A stretch of 64,000 nt of DNA from an uncultured SAR116 cluster alpha proteobacterium (GTDB taxonomy: Bacteria > Pseudomonadota > Alphaproteobacteria > Puniceispirillales > Marisalimonadaceae): positions 1 to 64,000 of the forward strand of contig CACBDG010000009.1 of the NCBI GenBank assembly GCA_902537945.1, written 5' to 3'. Every line of letters starts with the position of its first letter. The first letter of the stretch is position 1. Position numbers and translations under genes: made by a program. The notes below the pieces were generated by a model that ran no database searches, was not told where the DNA came from, and saw nothing but the letters and a program-made list of their open reading frames with translations. Positions 48,917 through 58,360 of the stretch are shown here, piece by piece.

Positions 48917-50725
48917 TTAGTAGAATAATTTTTTTCTTCTTAAAGATATAATTAATGCTAGACCAGCAAAAATTATGGGAATTATTGCTACGTTTAAAGC
49001 TATTATCCATCGTTTTAAATTTTCAACATCTCTTCTAAGATCAAATTTAACACTTCTTAATTGTGATCTTGTTGACATCATTTCAGCTTTAAAACCATCA
49101 ATTGCTTCAATGGTTTCAGGAGATAAAACATCTGAGTTGTTATCATTATTTTGAGTTAAGTCTCTAATTTTATTTTCCATTTCTTTTAATTGTTTAGCTA
49201 GTCTTTGTTCTTCTAAAAGAAATTTTTCCTCAGCGATTTTTTCTAATTCAATTATTTTATCAAATGGACGCCATGATGTACTCTTACCTCTAAGATCGGA
49301 TAAGGCATTACCACCAACCATTTGTTCAACTACATTAAGTACAAAGTCGCCATTGTTAGCAAAAGCACCTCGTTGCGTTAACCAATTTCGATCCATCAAC
49401 ATATCAGCGTCAGATACTAAAAGAATGTTTGATTTATTTTGGGATTTTAAAAGTTGTCCATCTTTTTTACTAAATGATGATTTGAGATTTGTTTTTATCC
49501 ATCCTGCTAAAATTAAATTATCGTTATCAGACTTTATGCTTGATAAAAAATCTCTTGGGTCATTTTTAGGATCTCCTGCTTTTTGTGCATCACCTAAACC
49601 AGATTTTCTACTAGTAGTAATAATCGGTTCTAAAACTGTGTCTTTGTTGGCTTTTTCTAATGAGCCAGCGGTAGTCATCACAATTGTGCTTAAATTTGAC
49701 AATGAACTTTCGTTTTTATTCAAGCCATCTCCTCTAATATTAAGCCAAGGGTAGTTGGTAACTTGTATATCACGACCATCAATGTTCCTAGTAATCCTAA
49801 AACCAAATTCTGAGTCTAAGACAGTCTTTTTATTATCGAATTTTATTCCCCATGTATCTAATAATTTTTTTAGATTTGATCTTGGGTTGATTGGAGGCAT
49901 GCCTGGTTGTCTACTAATCTCTGTTTCAGCATAAGGATCTAAAAATATTAGGGTAGATCCTCCCTTGAGAACCCACTGATCAATCATATATAAAGTCTCA
50001 TCCGATAAAAATTTTGGATGAATAATCATAAGAACTTTTGTGTTTTTATTGAGGTTATTATCGCTTTCACTAACCATTTCAACTTTAAACATTTCATTCA
50101 TTTGTTTTAAAATTTGTTGTTCCGGTTTCCCAATTCTGCTGTCTGCCATTAGTCCAAGGTTATCAAGAATACTTATGACTGGTTTTTGAATCTGACTTAA
50201 TTCTGAGATTAAACTTGAAAGATCATATTCAAGGAAAGTTTCTCTTTCTGGAGAAAAAATAGGAATATTTTTCTGCCCTGTAGTCGAATTTGTAGCCGCT
50301 AGTCCAAAATATAGTGCATCTGACATTTCTGTTGCAGAAAAAGAGTTTATGCCCATTCCAACAGCTCTATCTTCTTCATCTGAGAAAGGTTTTGGATCAA
50401 TCACCTCTAATGTTATTTTTCCATTAGAAATATCGCTATAAGCTTTCAGTATAGTCTCAACTCTGTTTGCATATGTGGAAAGCTGAGGTACTTCTTTAAC
50501 CAGATTTCCAGATACAAAAAGCCTTACATGTATTGGCTCATTCAAATTTTTAAGAAGATCAGTTGTGCTATTAGATAAGGAGTAAAGTTTTTTTTCTGTA
50601 AAGTCTATCCTTGATGAATTAAATACATTTTTGATAATTATATTTACACAAAGAAATATAACAACGGAAAATAGTATTGATAATTTAACAAGATTTATAG
50701 GTTTTATGTTATTTAAAAAGTTCAT
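48917..50725 (-). CDS. GldG-like ABC transporter auxiliary protein
   Basis: A 602-residue membrane-anchored protein of the ABC_transp_aux/GldG family. TM1 is at about residues 12-32, followed by DFTEKKLYSLSNSTTDLLKNLNEPIHVRLFVSG, the family N-terminus. The periplasmic body contains SILDNLGLMAD and a LIFLDPYAE segment. A coiled coil (about 495-570) precedes TM2 (about 575-595). It sits between the permease and DUF4340 genes, as in many proteobacterial Gld-type clusters. Its role is unknown outside gliding Bacteroidetes. Confidence 0.9.
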   Translation of the reverse strand: MNFLNNIKPINLVKLSILFSVVIFLCVNIIIKNVFNSSRIDFTEKKLYSLSNSTTDLLKNLNEPIHVRLFVSGNLVKEVPQLSTYANRVETILKAYSDISNGKITLEVIDPKPFSDEEDRAVGMGINSFSATEMSDALYFGLAATNSTTGQKNIPIFSPERETFLEYDLSSLISELSQIQKPVISILDNLGLMADSRIGKPEQQILKQMNEMFKVEMVSESDNNLNKNTKVLMIIHPKFLSDETLYMIDQWVLKGGSTLIFLDPYAETEISRQPGMPPINPRSNLKKLLDTWGIKFDNKKTVLDSEFGFRITRNIDGRDIQVTNYPWLNIRGDGLNKNESSLSNLSTIVMTTAGSLEKANKDTVLEPIITTSRKSGLGDAQKAGDPKNDPRDFLSSIKSDNDNLILAGWIKTNLKSSFSKKDGQLLKSQNKSNILLVSDADMLMDRNWLTQRGAFANNGDFVLNVVEQMVGGNALSDLRGKSTSWRPFDKIIELEKIAEEKFLLEEQRLAKQLKEMENKIRDLTQNNDNNSDVLSPETIEAIDGFKAEMMSTRSQLRSVKFDLRRDVENLKRWIIALNVAIIPIIFAGLALIISLRRKKLFY

Positions 50726-50732
50726 TGTAACC

Positions 50733-51479
50733 TCAATCTGCTTTCTTAACTTGGACGAGCTGTACGTTTATCCAAAGACATAAAATTATCATTGAAATAA
50801 AGAAGACTAGAGTACTCAAGTCAAAAACACCCATTTGTACTCTACTAAAATGTGATAGAAAAGACATTGAGCTTATTGTTTCTGTTATCCAATTTGGTGA
50901 CCATGATCTTACAGCTGATAAAACCAGATTAAAGCCAGCCATTATAAGCACAAAACCACTAATGGATGATATTATAAATGCTATGACTTGATTTTTAGTT
51001 AGTGCCGACAGACAAGAAGTAAGAGCTAAAAAGGCTCCTGCCATTAACCAGCTGCCAAAGTAGGATATTAAAATAACATGATTGTCTGGTTCACCCAAAT
51101 AATTAACTGTTATCCAAATAGGCATGGTTAAAATAAGGGCAATCAGAGTAAAAATCCAGCTTGCTAAAAATTTGCCAATGACTAGCTGTGTATTTGTAAC
51201 AGGTAAAGTTATTAACAATTCAATTGTGCCGGATCTTCTTTCTTCAGCCCATAATCTCATACCGATAGCTGGCATCAATACAAGGAATATCCAAGGATGC
51301 CATGAAAAAAATGCCGTTAAATCAGCCTGATCTCTTTCAAAGAACCTTCCCAAAAAGAAGGTCATACCTGAGGATAGACCTAAAAAGACAAGCAAAAAAA
51401 TTGATGCTAACGGAGTTCTAAAATATCCCTTTAATTCTCTATTTAAGATTATATATGTTTTGTTTAAGTAGTTATTCAT
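50733..51479 (-). CDS. ABC-2 permease, GldF-like
   Basis: A six-TM ABC-2-type permease of 248 residues. RELKGYFRTPLASIFLLVFL opens TM1; MRLWAEERRSGTIELLITLPVTNTQLVIGKFLASWIF is the cytoplasmic coupling region typical of ABC-2 permeases. It follows the ATPase gene by 13 bp and precedes the GldG-like gene by 7 bp, so it should form the membrane channel of this exporter. Confidence 0.92.
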   Translation of the reverse strand: MNNYLNKTYIILNRELKGYFRTPLASIFLLVFLGLSSGMTFFLGRFFERDQADLTAFFSWHPWIFLVLMPAIGMRLWAEERRSGTIELLITLPVTNTQLVIGKFLASWIFTLIALILTMPIWITVNYLGEPDNHVILISYFGSWLMAGAFLALTSCLSALTKNQVIAFIISSISGFVLIMAGFNLVLSAVRSWSPNWITETISSMSFLSHFSRVQMGVFDLSTLVFFISMIILCLWINVQLVQVKKAD

Positions 51480-51492
51480 GGGTTTTTACCAA

Positions 51493-52449
51493 TTATTTTG
51501 AATTGTTTTCTGAGGTTATTGTTCTAAAGATTTCTTCAAGACTTACCTTTAGAAAATTTGCCTCAATTACATCAAGCTTGAGTTTGTTTATCTGTTTTAA
51601 AACTGTATTAAGATTTGGATTTTTCTTGCTGTCACTTACTAAAATAGTATGAGTTGAAATGTCTGTTTTTTGAATTTTGACGTCATCATATTTTAATAAT
51701 GATTTTATTTCTTTAGAGATAACATTATTAATTTTATTAGATACTTTAATAGATAGAGTGTTTTTGTTTAAAAATTCATTTTCTAGATTTTTAGGAGTGT
51801 CATTTGCAAGTAACTTTCCATTTGAAATAATTACAGCGCGTGAACATACTGCCTCAACCTCTTCTAAGATATGTGTTGAAATAACAATAGCTTTATTAGT
51901 AGATATTCTTTTTATGAGGTTTCTCATTTCGTGTTTTTGATTAGGGTCTAAGCCGTCAGTTGGTTCATCCAATATTAATATATCAGGGTCATGTATTAAT
52001 GCTTGAGCAATACCAACCCTTCTTTTAAAACCCTTAGAAAGTGTTTCTATAGGTCTGTCCCACATTTCTTTTAAGTTAATTTGATTAGCCATTTCTTCTA
52101 AGCGATTACTTAGAGAATTATCATGCAACCCTCTCATTTTTCCAATAAATGACAAAAAGTCTGCAACTATCATATCTGAATATGATGGAGCACCTTCAGG
52201 TAGGTACCCTATGTATTCTTTTGCTTTTAATGGATCAGATTTAAGATTAATATTGTTAATAAAAATCTCACCATTATCTGGTTCTAAAAAACCAGTTAGC
52301 ATCTTCATTGTTGTAGACTTTCCTGCACCATTTGGACCAAGAAAGCCTACCACCTCACCCCTAGAGACTGACAAATCAATATTATCTACAGCAATAAATT
52401 GATCAAAAGATTTTTTTAAGTTAGTTGCGCTTATAAGTTTATTAGACAA
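51493..52449 (-). CDS. ABC transporter ATPase, GldA-like
   Basis: The 318-residue ATPase of the ABC-2 exporter. Walker A is GPNGAGKST (residues 38-46), the Q-loop is near LPEGAPSY, the signature is LSKGFKRRVGIAQAL, and Walker B is ILILDEPTDGLDP with the HILEE switch His. A C-terminal regulatory extension of about 80 residues follows, as in GldA/CcmA-type proteins. It is the first gene of the four-gene operon. Confidence 0.94.
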   Translation of the reverse strand: MSNKLISATNLKKSFDQFIAVDNIDLSVSRGEVVGFLGPNGAGKSTTMKMLTGFLEPDNGEIFINNINLKSDPLKAKEYIGYLPEGAPSYSDMIVADFLSFIGKMRGLHDNSLSNRLEEMANQINLKEMWDRPIETLSKGFKRRVGIAQALIHDPDILILDEPTDGLDPNQKHEMRNLIKRISTNKAIVISTHILEEVEAVCSRAVIISNGKLLANDTPKNLENEFLNKNTLSIKVSNKINNVISKEIKSLLKYDDVKIQKTDISTHTILVSDSKKNPNLNTVLKQINKLKLDVIEANFLKVSLEEIFRTITSENNSK

Positions 52450-52477
52450 AATATTTACCTTTTAAGAACGGTACCTT

Positions 52478-52497
52478 ATTAATACTTGAGTATTAAT
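52478..52497. promoter_or_regulatory. Palindromic operator candidate before the ABC operon
   Basis: A near-perfect inverted repeat with 9-base arms (ATTAATACT and AGTATTAAT) around a TG centre lies 29 bp upstream of the ATPase start. It is the longest clean palindrome noticed in an intergenic region here and is well placed for a repressor. No regulator family could be matched with confidence. Confidence 0.4.
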
Positions 52498-52572
52498 TAA
52501 TTTTTTAAATTATAAATTTCAAGATAAAAAAGTTATTTTTTTATATTTGAGTTAGTCTTTATAAATCTAAAA

Positions 52573-53991
52573 TTATAAAAACTTGCTCACGTCAGGAAGT
52601 TGAGGCTCTCCTAAATAATTTTCTAGAGCTAGAGCAATTTCAACTGCTTTCTCATCTTCGTTTTTACCACATATGATTTGTAAACCAACTGGTAATGTTT
52701 TGCTATTTTTATTATTCAATAAACTATGAATAGGAAAAGAAATTCCACATAATCCAAAAATATTTACAGGTTGTGTGTTCGCCGATGCAAGAAGACTTCT
52801 TTCGTGGAGTTCTCCACCTATTTTTGATTTGTCAACTTCAAGGGCCTGCATTACAGTTGTAGGTGAGATAAGAGCATCATATTTTGTAAAATATTTTCCA
52901 ATAATGTTTTCTAGTTCTATGACTCTATTTTTGGCCTTAATGTATTCAAATGATGATACTTTTAGACCTAACTTGGCCCTGTTTCCAGTGACTGGGTCCA
53001 TTTTTTCAACATTTTTATTAAACCTTTCTATTCCAAATGCACTTATAATTTCTGATCCAACAATTGCAGGAAACAAAGTTGCTTTTTCGTTAGATTCAGG
53101 AATTATGACTTCTTCTATATTTGCACCTAATTTTTGAAGTTTACTAGAAATGATTTCATATGCTTCTTCAACTTCTGGGTCTAATTTTGATGTAAAGGGT
53201 TCTTTAAGTTTTCCAAAAGTCATACCATCAAGTTTTATGGGGGGTAGATCTTTGGTTGTACCGTTATATGTATTAAAAATTAATTTTGTATCTTTTACAT
53301 TTCTAGCTATAGGTCCAGGAGTATCTAAAGTAGGTGATAATGGAAAAATCCCATCGGTTGGCCACCTATTTTTTGTTGTTTTTAATCCAACTATACCATT
53401 AAGCGCAGCTGGTATTCTAACTGAACCACCAGTATCTGTGCCAATAGCAAATGCAGCTAGTCCAGAAGCAACAGCTACAGCAGAACCACTACTTGATCCA
53501 CCTGGCATCCTATGTATATTTTCGTCCCAAGGGTTTTTAGGGGTACCTTTATATTTATTTAACCCAGTCGCTCCAAGAGCAAATTCAACAGTATGTGTTT
53601 TTCCTAAAATAATACAACCAAGAGATTTTAACCTTCTAACTAAATTTCCTTCTGGTCCTGTTATATCTTCACTTTCAATTTGAGATCCATTTGTCGTTGG
53701 CATTTCGTTAACAGAACAAATATCTTTTATTGCAATCGGTATACCCATTAAAGGACCTAAATCTACACCACAGCTAAATAATTTATCTATCCCATCTGCC
53801 CAAGTTAGTCCTTGTTCTTCATTAGTATATATGTAGGCTTGAAGGTGTGGATTTAAAATTTTTATTCTTTCATAGTATATTGCTGTAACTTCTTTACAAC
53901 TTAATAAACCATTTCTAAATTTTTTCCCTAATTCTTTTATTGATATGCCAGCAAGAGGATCGTTTGGCAAACTTTTATTTGAATTTTTCAT
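52573..53991 (-). CDS. Amidase-signature hydrolase
   Basis: An amidase-signature family enzyme of 472 residues, related to GatA but outside any gatCAB cluster. The Ser-cisSer-Lys triad is visible: Lys89 in GIPIAIKDI, the cis-Ser in GGSSSGSA (165-171) and the nucleophile Ser190 in GTDTGGSVRIPA. It hydrolyses an unknown amide; with the neighbouring aminotransferase and gamma-glutamyltransferase it may help recover nitrogen. A small membrane-anchored protein gene lies 10 bp upstream on the same strand. Confidence 0.92.
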   Translation of the reverse strand: MKNSNKSLPNDPLAGISIKELGKKFRNGLLSCKEVTAIYYERIKILNPHLQAYIYTNEEQGLTWADGIDKLFSCGVDLGPLMGIPIAIKDICSVNEMPTTNGSQIESEDITGPEGNLVRRLKSLGCIILGKTHTVEFALGATGLNKYKGTPKNPWDENIHRMPGGSSSGSAVAVASGLAAFAIGTDTGGSVRIPAALNGIVGLKTTKNRWPTDGIFPLSPTLDTPGPIARNVKDTKLIFNTYNGTTKDLPPIKLDGMTFGKLKEPFTSKLDPEVEEAYEIISSKLQKLGANIEEVIIPESNEKATLFPAIVGSEIISAFGIERFNKNVEKMDPVTGNRAKLGLKVSSFEYIKAKNRVIELENIIGKYFTKYDALISPTTVMQALEVDKSKIGGELHERSLLASANTQPVNIFGLCGISFPIHSLLNNKNSKTLPVGLQIICGKNEDEKAVEIALALENYLGEPQLPDVSKFL

Positions 53992-54001
53992 TAGATATCC
54001 T

Positions 54002-54400
54002 TTAATTTTTAAATTGATTTTTCATTGAACCAAAAATACCTTTTAATCTAGGTGAGGTTGAACAATCAGCTTCTAAAATCATTTTTTTCTCTACAGGAAC
54101 GTGGATGCCAACGTAGCGCACTGATTTATATTTAGGGTTAGATATGAGTTGTACTTTTCTATCTGATTTTAATCTATATCTTGCCACCCCTTTTTTAAAT
54201 GGAAAAATTATATCTGTTCCTGGAACTGCAACTGCAAAACTATCATCATCAACAGAACATTTATTATTTAAAGTAATTGTAACTGAAATCACCTCTATTG
54301 GTTTAAAAGCTTGTTGAATATTAGGCATACCAAACCACAGCATTAACCCAATAACACCAACTCCAGAAAGAAAAAAAATAATTTTAGTTAAAAAACGCAT
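54002..54400 (-). CDS. Small membrane-anchored hypothetical protein
   Basis: I do not recognise this 132-residue protein. It has one N-terminal TM segment (about residues 5-26), probably an uncleaved anchor, then a compact beta-rich domain (about 38-118) with two cysteines (NKCSVDD and EADCSTS) that could form a disulfide in the periplasm. It precedes the amidase by 10 bp and diverges from the AlaC-like gene across 98 bp. Confidence 0.65.
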   Translation of the reverse strand: MRFLTKIIFFLSGVGVIGLMLWFGMPNIQQAFKPIEVISVTITLNNKCSVDDDSFAVAVPGTDIIFPFKKGVARYRLKSDRKVQLISNPKYKSVRYVGIHVPVEKKMILEADCSTSPRLKGIFGSMKNQFKN

Positions 54401-54462
54401 TGATACCTTAAAATAAACATATTACACCTATCATAGTGTTAGTTATACCAAATTTATAGTCT

Positions 54463-54474
54463 AAGTAATTACTT
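54463..54474. promoter_or_regulatory. 12-base palindrome in a divergent promoter region
   Basis: A perfect palindrome, AAGTAATTACTT, lies 25 bp before the aminotransferase start and 62 bp from the divergent small protein gene. It could be a shared operator, though chance is possible in AT-rich DNA. Confidence 0.25.
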
Positions 54475-54498
54475 TTTAGATAATATTTTAAGGACTTA

Positions 54499-55698
54499 TT
54501 GAAAAAAATTATGCGAAACGAATTTGATAGAATTAAAAGATTACCTCCATACGTCTTTGCAGAGGTAAATAATCTCAAAGCAAAATTAAGATCTAAAGGT
54601 AAAGATATAATAGACTTTGGAATGGGAAATCCAGATATGCCAACACCAAAGCATATCAGACAAAAATTAAAAGAAACTGTAGAAAAACCAGGTACAGGAA
54701 GATATTCTACGAGTAAAGGTATCAATGGTCTTAGAAAAGCTCAAGTTGCTTATTATAAAAGGCGATTTGATGTTAATTTAGATCCAGAAGATGAAGTAAT
54801 AGTTACATTGGGCTCGAAAGAAGGCTTAGCTAATTTGGCTCAAGCAATAACATCACCTGGAGATATCATATTATCTCCTAACCCTTCATATCCTATTCAT
54901 CCTTATGGGTTTATTATTGCAGGTGCTTCATTACGTCATTTACCAGCTATAGATAATGGAATTTTTAACCCTGATTTATATCTAGAAAGATTAGAAAGAT
55001 CTATTATTGAGAGTGTACCTGCTCCAGTGGCTATTATTGTTTCCTTTCCCTCAAATCCAACTGCACAAGTCGTGTCTTTAGCATTTTATGAAGAAGTGGT
55101 AAAAATTGCTCTTAAATATAATGTTTATATATTGTCCGATCTTGCATATGCAGAAATATATTATGATAACTTTCCACCTCCCTCAATCCTACAAGTACCA
55201 AAAGCCAAAGATGTGGCAGTAGAATTTACTTCAATGTCTAAGACTTACGCTATGGCAGGATGGAGAATTGGTTTTGCTGTTGGTAATAAAAGACTAATAA
55301 ACGCACTGACCAGAATTAAGTCGTATTTAGATTATGGAGCTTTCACTCCTGTTCAAGTTTCAGCTGCTGCTGCATTGAATGGCCCTCAAGATTGTGTTCA
55401 AGAAATAAGAAATACGTATCAAAAAAGAAGAGACGTTCTTATAAATTCCATGGCTCGGGCTGGGTGGAATATACCAAGTCCAAAAGCAAGCATGTTTGCT
55501 TGGGCTCCAATTCCAGATAAATATAAAGATAAAGGATCTTTAGAATTTTCAAAAGAATTAATGCTTAAAGCAGATGTTGCAGTTTCACCAGGTGTAGCTT
55601 TTGGTGAATTTGGAGAAGGTTTTGTAAGAGTTGGTTTAGTGGAGAATGAACAAAGGATTAGACAAGCTGCCAAAAATATTAAAAAATTATTGATATAG
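54499..55698 (+). CDS. alaC: Alanine-type class I aminotransferase (AlaC-like)
   Basis: A PLP aminotransferase closely resembling E. coli AlaC, which makes alanine from pyruvate and glutamate. Shared features are FDRIKRLPPYVFAEV, IIDFGMGNPDMPTPKHI, YSTSKGINGLRKA, VTLGSKEGLANL, FPSNPTAQ, DLAYAEIYYD and the PLP Lys248 in TSMSKTYAMAGWRIGF. 399 residues. The frame starts at TTG (54499); an ATG four codons later (54511) also fits the family N-terminus. An LL-DAP aminotransferase role is less likely, as dapC is present. Confidence 0.88.
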   Translation: MKKIMRNEFDRIKRLPPYVFAEVNNLKAKLRSKGKDIIDFGMGNPDMPTPKHIRQKLKETVEKPGTGRYSTSKGINGLRKAQVAYYKRRFDVNLDPEDEVIVTLGSKEGLANLAQAITSPGDIILSPNPSYPIHPYGFIIAGASLRHLPAIDNGIFNPDLYLERLERSIIESVPAPVAIIVSFPSNPTAQVVSLAFYEEVVKIALKYNVYILSDLAYAEIYYDNFPPPSILQVPKAKDVAVEFTSMSKTYAMAGWRIGFAVGNKRLINALTRIKSYLDYGAFTPVQVSAAAALNGPQDCVQEIRNTYQKRRDVLINSMARAGWNIPSPKASMFAWAPIPDKYKDKGSLEFSKELMLKADVAVSPGVAFGEFGEGFVRVGLVENEQRIRQAAKNIKKLLI

Positions 55699-55740
55699 GC
55701 ATACATATTACCATAGGTCTTACTATTCAAATGGATTTTT

Positions 55741-57345
55741 ATGAAAACACTTAATAAATTTATTACCCGAGATTTTTCAAATCCTGGAAAATCTAATGTA
55801 ATAAGTCCAAACTTTATGACGGTATCCTCACATCATGTAGCATCGTCTGTAGGTATTGAGATTTTGAAAAATGGAGGAAATGCTGTTGATGCAGCATTAG
55901 CAATGAGTGCTGTCTTGTGTGTTGCAGAACCACATATGACTGGTATTGGTGGAGACTGCTTTGCAATGCTTTCAATCGATGGTAGTGATAATATAAAAGC
56001 TCTAAATGCTTCAGGAAAATCATCTGAAAATTCAAGTGCAAGCCATCTTCGAAATAAAGGCATAAAATTAATTAAACCCGAAATGCCTGATGCAGTCACA
56101 ATACCAGGTGCTGTTTCAGGATGGGATTTGCTTCATAAAGAACATGGTCACATACCTTGGGATGAAATATTCCAGCCCGCCATAAATTATGCCAAAACAG
56201 GTATAATAGTTCATGAAAGAGTTGCATATGATTGGGTGAAGAATAAAGAAAAATTATTAGCTGATAGAGATACATCAAAGATTTTTTTAAAGAATAAAAA
56301 ACCATTTAATGTAATGGAAAATTTCAAAAACATACAGTTAGCAAAAACTTTAGAAACAATTGCTAGTGAGGGAGCTGCAGGTTTTTACAATGGATGGGTA
56401 GCAGACGATATGTTAGAAAAATTAAATAGTATAGGAGGAATGCATACTAAAAATGATTTTAAAAATTCAAGCGCTGAATGGATAAAACCTATTTCTCAAA
56501 ATTATAGAAATATTAAGATTCATGAATGTCCTCCAAATGGCCAAGGTATTGTTGCTCTAATAATACTAGGTATACTTGAAAATTTTAATGTTAAAAGTAT
56601 GCCTAAGAACGATTATATCCATTTATTTTGTGAAGCAGTTAAAATAGGATACTTTCTTAGAGATCAATATCTAGCAGATGCTCATTACAATAAATTGTCT
56701 ATGACAAATTTCTTAAGCAAAAAAGCACTGGAAAAATACGCATTAAAAATTGATTTTAATAAAGCTAAAATATATGACAAAAGCCTATTTCCTAATCATC
56801 CTGATACTATTTATTTAACTGTAAGGGATAAAAACGGGATGACAATTTCATTTATTAATTCACTTTTTGATCCTTTTGGTAGTGGAATTACAGCACCAAG
56901 AAGTGGTGTTCTTTTACACTGCAGAGGACGAGGGTTTAATTTAATAAAAGGTCATCCGAATGAACTTTATCCAAATAAAAGACCTCTTCATACTATCATC
57001 CCAGCAATGATTTCAAACAAAAATAAATTGATTGGTTCTTTTGGAGTAATGGGTGGTCATTATCAAGCTGCTGGCCATGCATATGTTTTATCACAAATAA
57101 TTGATTTTGGTTTAAGTCCACAAGAAGCACTAGACTTGCCGAGAGTTTTCCCTAATAATAACGTTTTAGATTTTGAAAAAAATTTTGACAATTCAATTAT
57201 TGAAGACATGGTCTCACGAGGACATGAAATTAATTATCCTGTCTCGCCAATTGGTGGTGGTCAAATAATACTTATTGATATTAAAAAAAATATTTTAATT
57301 GGTGCCAGTGATTTTAGAAAAGATGGGTGTGCAATAGGATATTAA
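55741..57345 (+). CDS. ggt: Gamma-glutamyltransferase-family protein
   Basis: An N-terminal-nucleophile hydrolase of the gamma-glutamyltranspeptidase family, 534 residues. VASSVGIEILKNGGNAVDAALAMSAVLCVAEPHMTGIGGDCFAM is the family start. The predicted autocleavage nucleophile is Thr356 in PDTIYLTVRDKNG, followed by GSGITAPRSGVLLHCRG. There is no obvious signal peptide, unlike E. coli Ggt, so it may be cytoplasmic and of the oxamate/acyl-type branch rather than glutathione specific. It follows the aminotransferase gene by 42 bp and shares a TTAA with the next gene. Confidence 0.88.
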   Translation: MKTLNKFITRDFSNPGKSNVISPNFMTVSSHHVASSVGIEILKNGGNAVDAALAMSAVLCVAEPHMTGIGGDCFAMLSIDGSDNIKALNASGKSSENSSASHLRNKGIKLIKPEMPDAVTIPGAVSGWDLLHKEHGHIPWDEIFQPAINYAKTGIIVHERVAYDWVKNKEKLLADRDTSKIFLKNKKPFNVMENFKNIQLAKTLETIASEGAAGFYNGWVADDMLEKLNSIGGMHTKNDFKNSSAEWIKPISQNYRNIKIHECPPNGQGIVALIILGILENFNVKSMPKNDYIHLFCEAVKIGYFLRDQYLADAHYNKLSMTNFLSKKALEKYALKIDFNKAKIYDKSLFPNHPDTIYLTVRDKNGMTISFINSLFDPFGSGITAPRSGVLLHCRGRGFNLIKGHPNELYPNKRPLHTIIPAMISNKNKLIGSFGVMGGHYQAAGHAYVLSQIIDFGLSPQEALDLPRVFPNNNVLDFEKNFDNSIIEDMVSRGHEINYPVSPIGGGQIILIDIKKNILIGASDFRKDGCAIGY

Positions 57346-58262
57346 TTTTGTTGTTTACGCATTTCTCTATAAGTTATTAAAAGACATGACCCAATTACAA
57401 TTAAACCTCCTATAATCTGATTGTAAGATGGAATTTCATTCCATATTAAATAACCAAAGATAGCAGCTATGGGGATTGCTAAATATCTTAGAGTTACTAA
57501 TATGGTTGCCTCTGCATACTTATAACTTTGAGCCATTAAGTATTGTACTAATGAGCCCACAAGTCCTAAAAAAATTAAGGTAAAAAATATAAAATTTGGT
57601 GTAATTAAAATTTCAATCCCGAATTTACCTGGAGTTCCATAAAATTTTGTACCAAAGAAAATTATTGTTAAAATAATTATTACAGAAGTTATGAGATTAT
57701 GTATTAGAGCTGTTGAAGCAGGATGTTCAGTTTTACCAATTTTTCTCAGAATTAATGCTAATCCAGCATGAGTTATTGCGCTAGTAAAAGCTAACAATAA
57801 ACCTAATGACGACAATTCGCTTGTTTTTTCTATAATGCTTATTGGATTAATCATTAAAAAAACTCCAATTAATCCTGCAATCACGGCTGTCCACCTAATG
57901 AGGCCAATTTTTTCTCCTAAAATTAATGGAGATAATAATGTAACATATATAGCTGAACTTTGAGCTAAAGCTGTTGTTAAGCCAATGGGAATAAGTTGTA
58001 AAGATGAAAAAACCATAATCATTGTAACAAAACCAAATAATGATCGAATAAATATGTTATTCCAATTATTTATTTGTAAAAAAAGTTTCTTTCTACCAAT
58101 AAAGGCTAAAATAAAAAGAATAGGTAATGAATAAACAAATCTAGCAAACAACGTAATGAGAAAATCCACTTCCCCAGCTAGTGACTTTATTATCATATGA
58201 GAAAAAACTGATAAAAAAATAAAAAACAACCAGATCAGCGATCCAATTAAATTTGAGGACAT
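57342..58262 (-). CDS. DMT/EamA-family transporter
   Basis: A ten-TM transporter of two EamA repeats, 306 residues: FLSVFSHMIIKSLAGEVDFLITLFARFV (first helices), ALAQSSAIYVTLLSPLILGEKIGLIRWTAVIAGLIGVFLMINP (closing the first repeat) and the mirrored YAEATILVTLRYLAIPIAAIFGYLIWNEIPSYNQIIGGLIVIG. The substrate is unknown. It converges on ggt, sharing its TTAA stop, and diverges from the flavin dehydrogenase gene. Confidence 0.87.
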   Translation of the reverse strand: MSSNLIGSLIWLFFIFLSVFSHMIIKSLAGEVDFLITLFARFVYSLPILFILAFIGRKKLFLQINNWNNIFIRSLFGFVTMIMVFSSLQLIPIGLTTALAQSSAIYVTLLSPLILGEKIGLIRWTAVIAGLIGVFLMINPISIIEKTSELSSLGLLLAFTSAITHAGLALILRKIGKTEHPASTALIHNLITSVIIILTIIFFGTKFYGTPGKFGIEILITPNFIFFTLIFLGLVGSLVQYLMAQSYKYAEATILVTLRYLAIPIAAIFGYLIWNEIPSYNQIIGGLIVIGSCLLITYREMRKQQN

Positions 58263-58360
58263 ATTAAGCCTAGAAAAAATTCAACTTGAAAGTTATTAAC
58301 TTAAATAATAACAATAATAAAACAATCTTAAATAAAAAATGTGTTTTATTGGAAATTAAA

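Noticed and set aside
53150-53683. A 177-codon plus-strand open frame opposite the amidase gene
   Set aside because: It is the reverse of the conserved amidase core; Gly/Ser-rich motifs explain the absence of stops.
52573-53991. GatA subunit of the Asp/Glu-tRNA amidotransferase
   Set aside because: There is no gatC or gatB nearby, and the Lys/Ser/Ser signature is shared by all amidases of this family.
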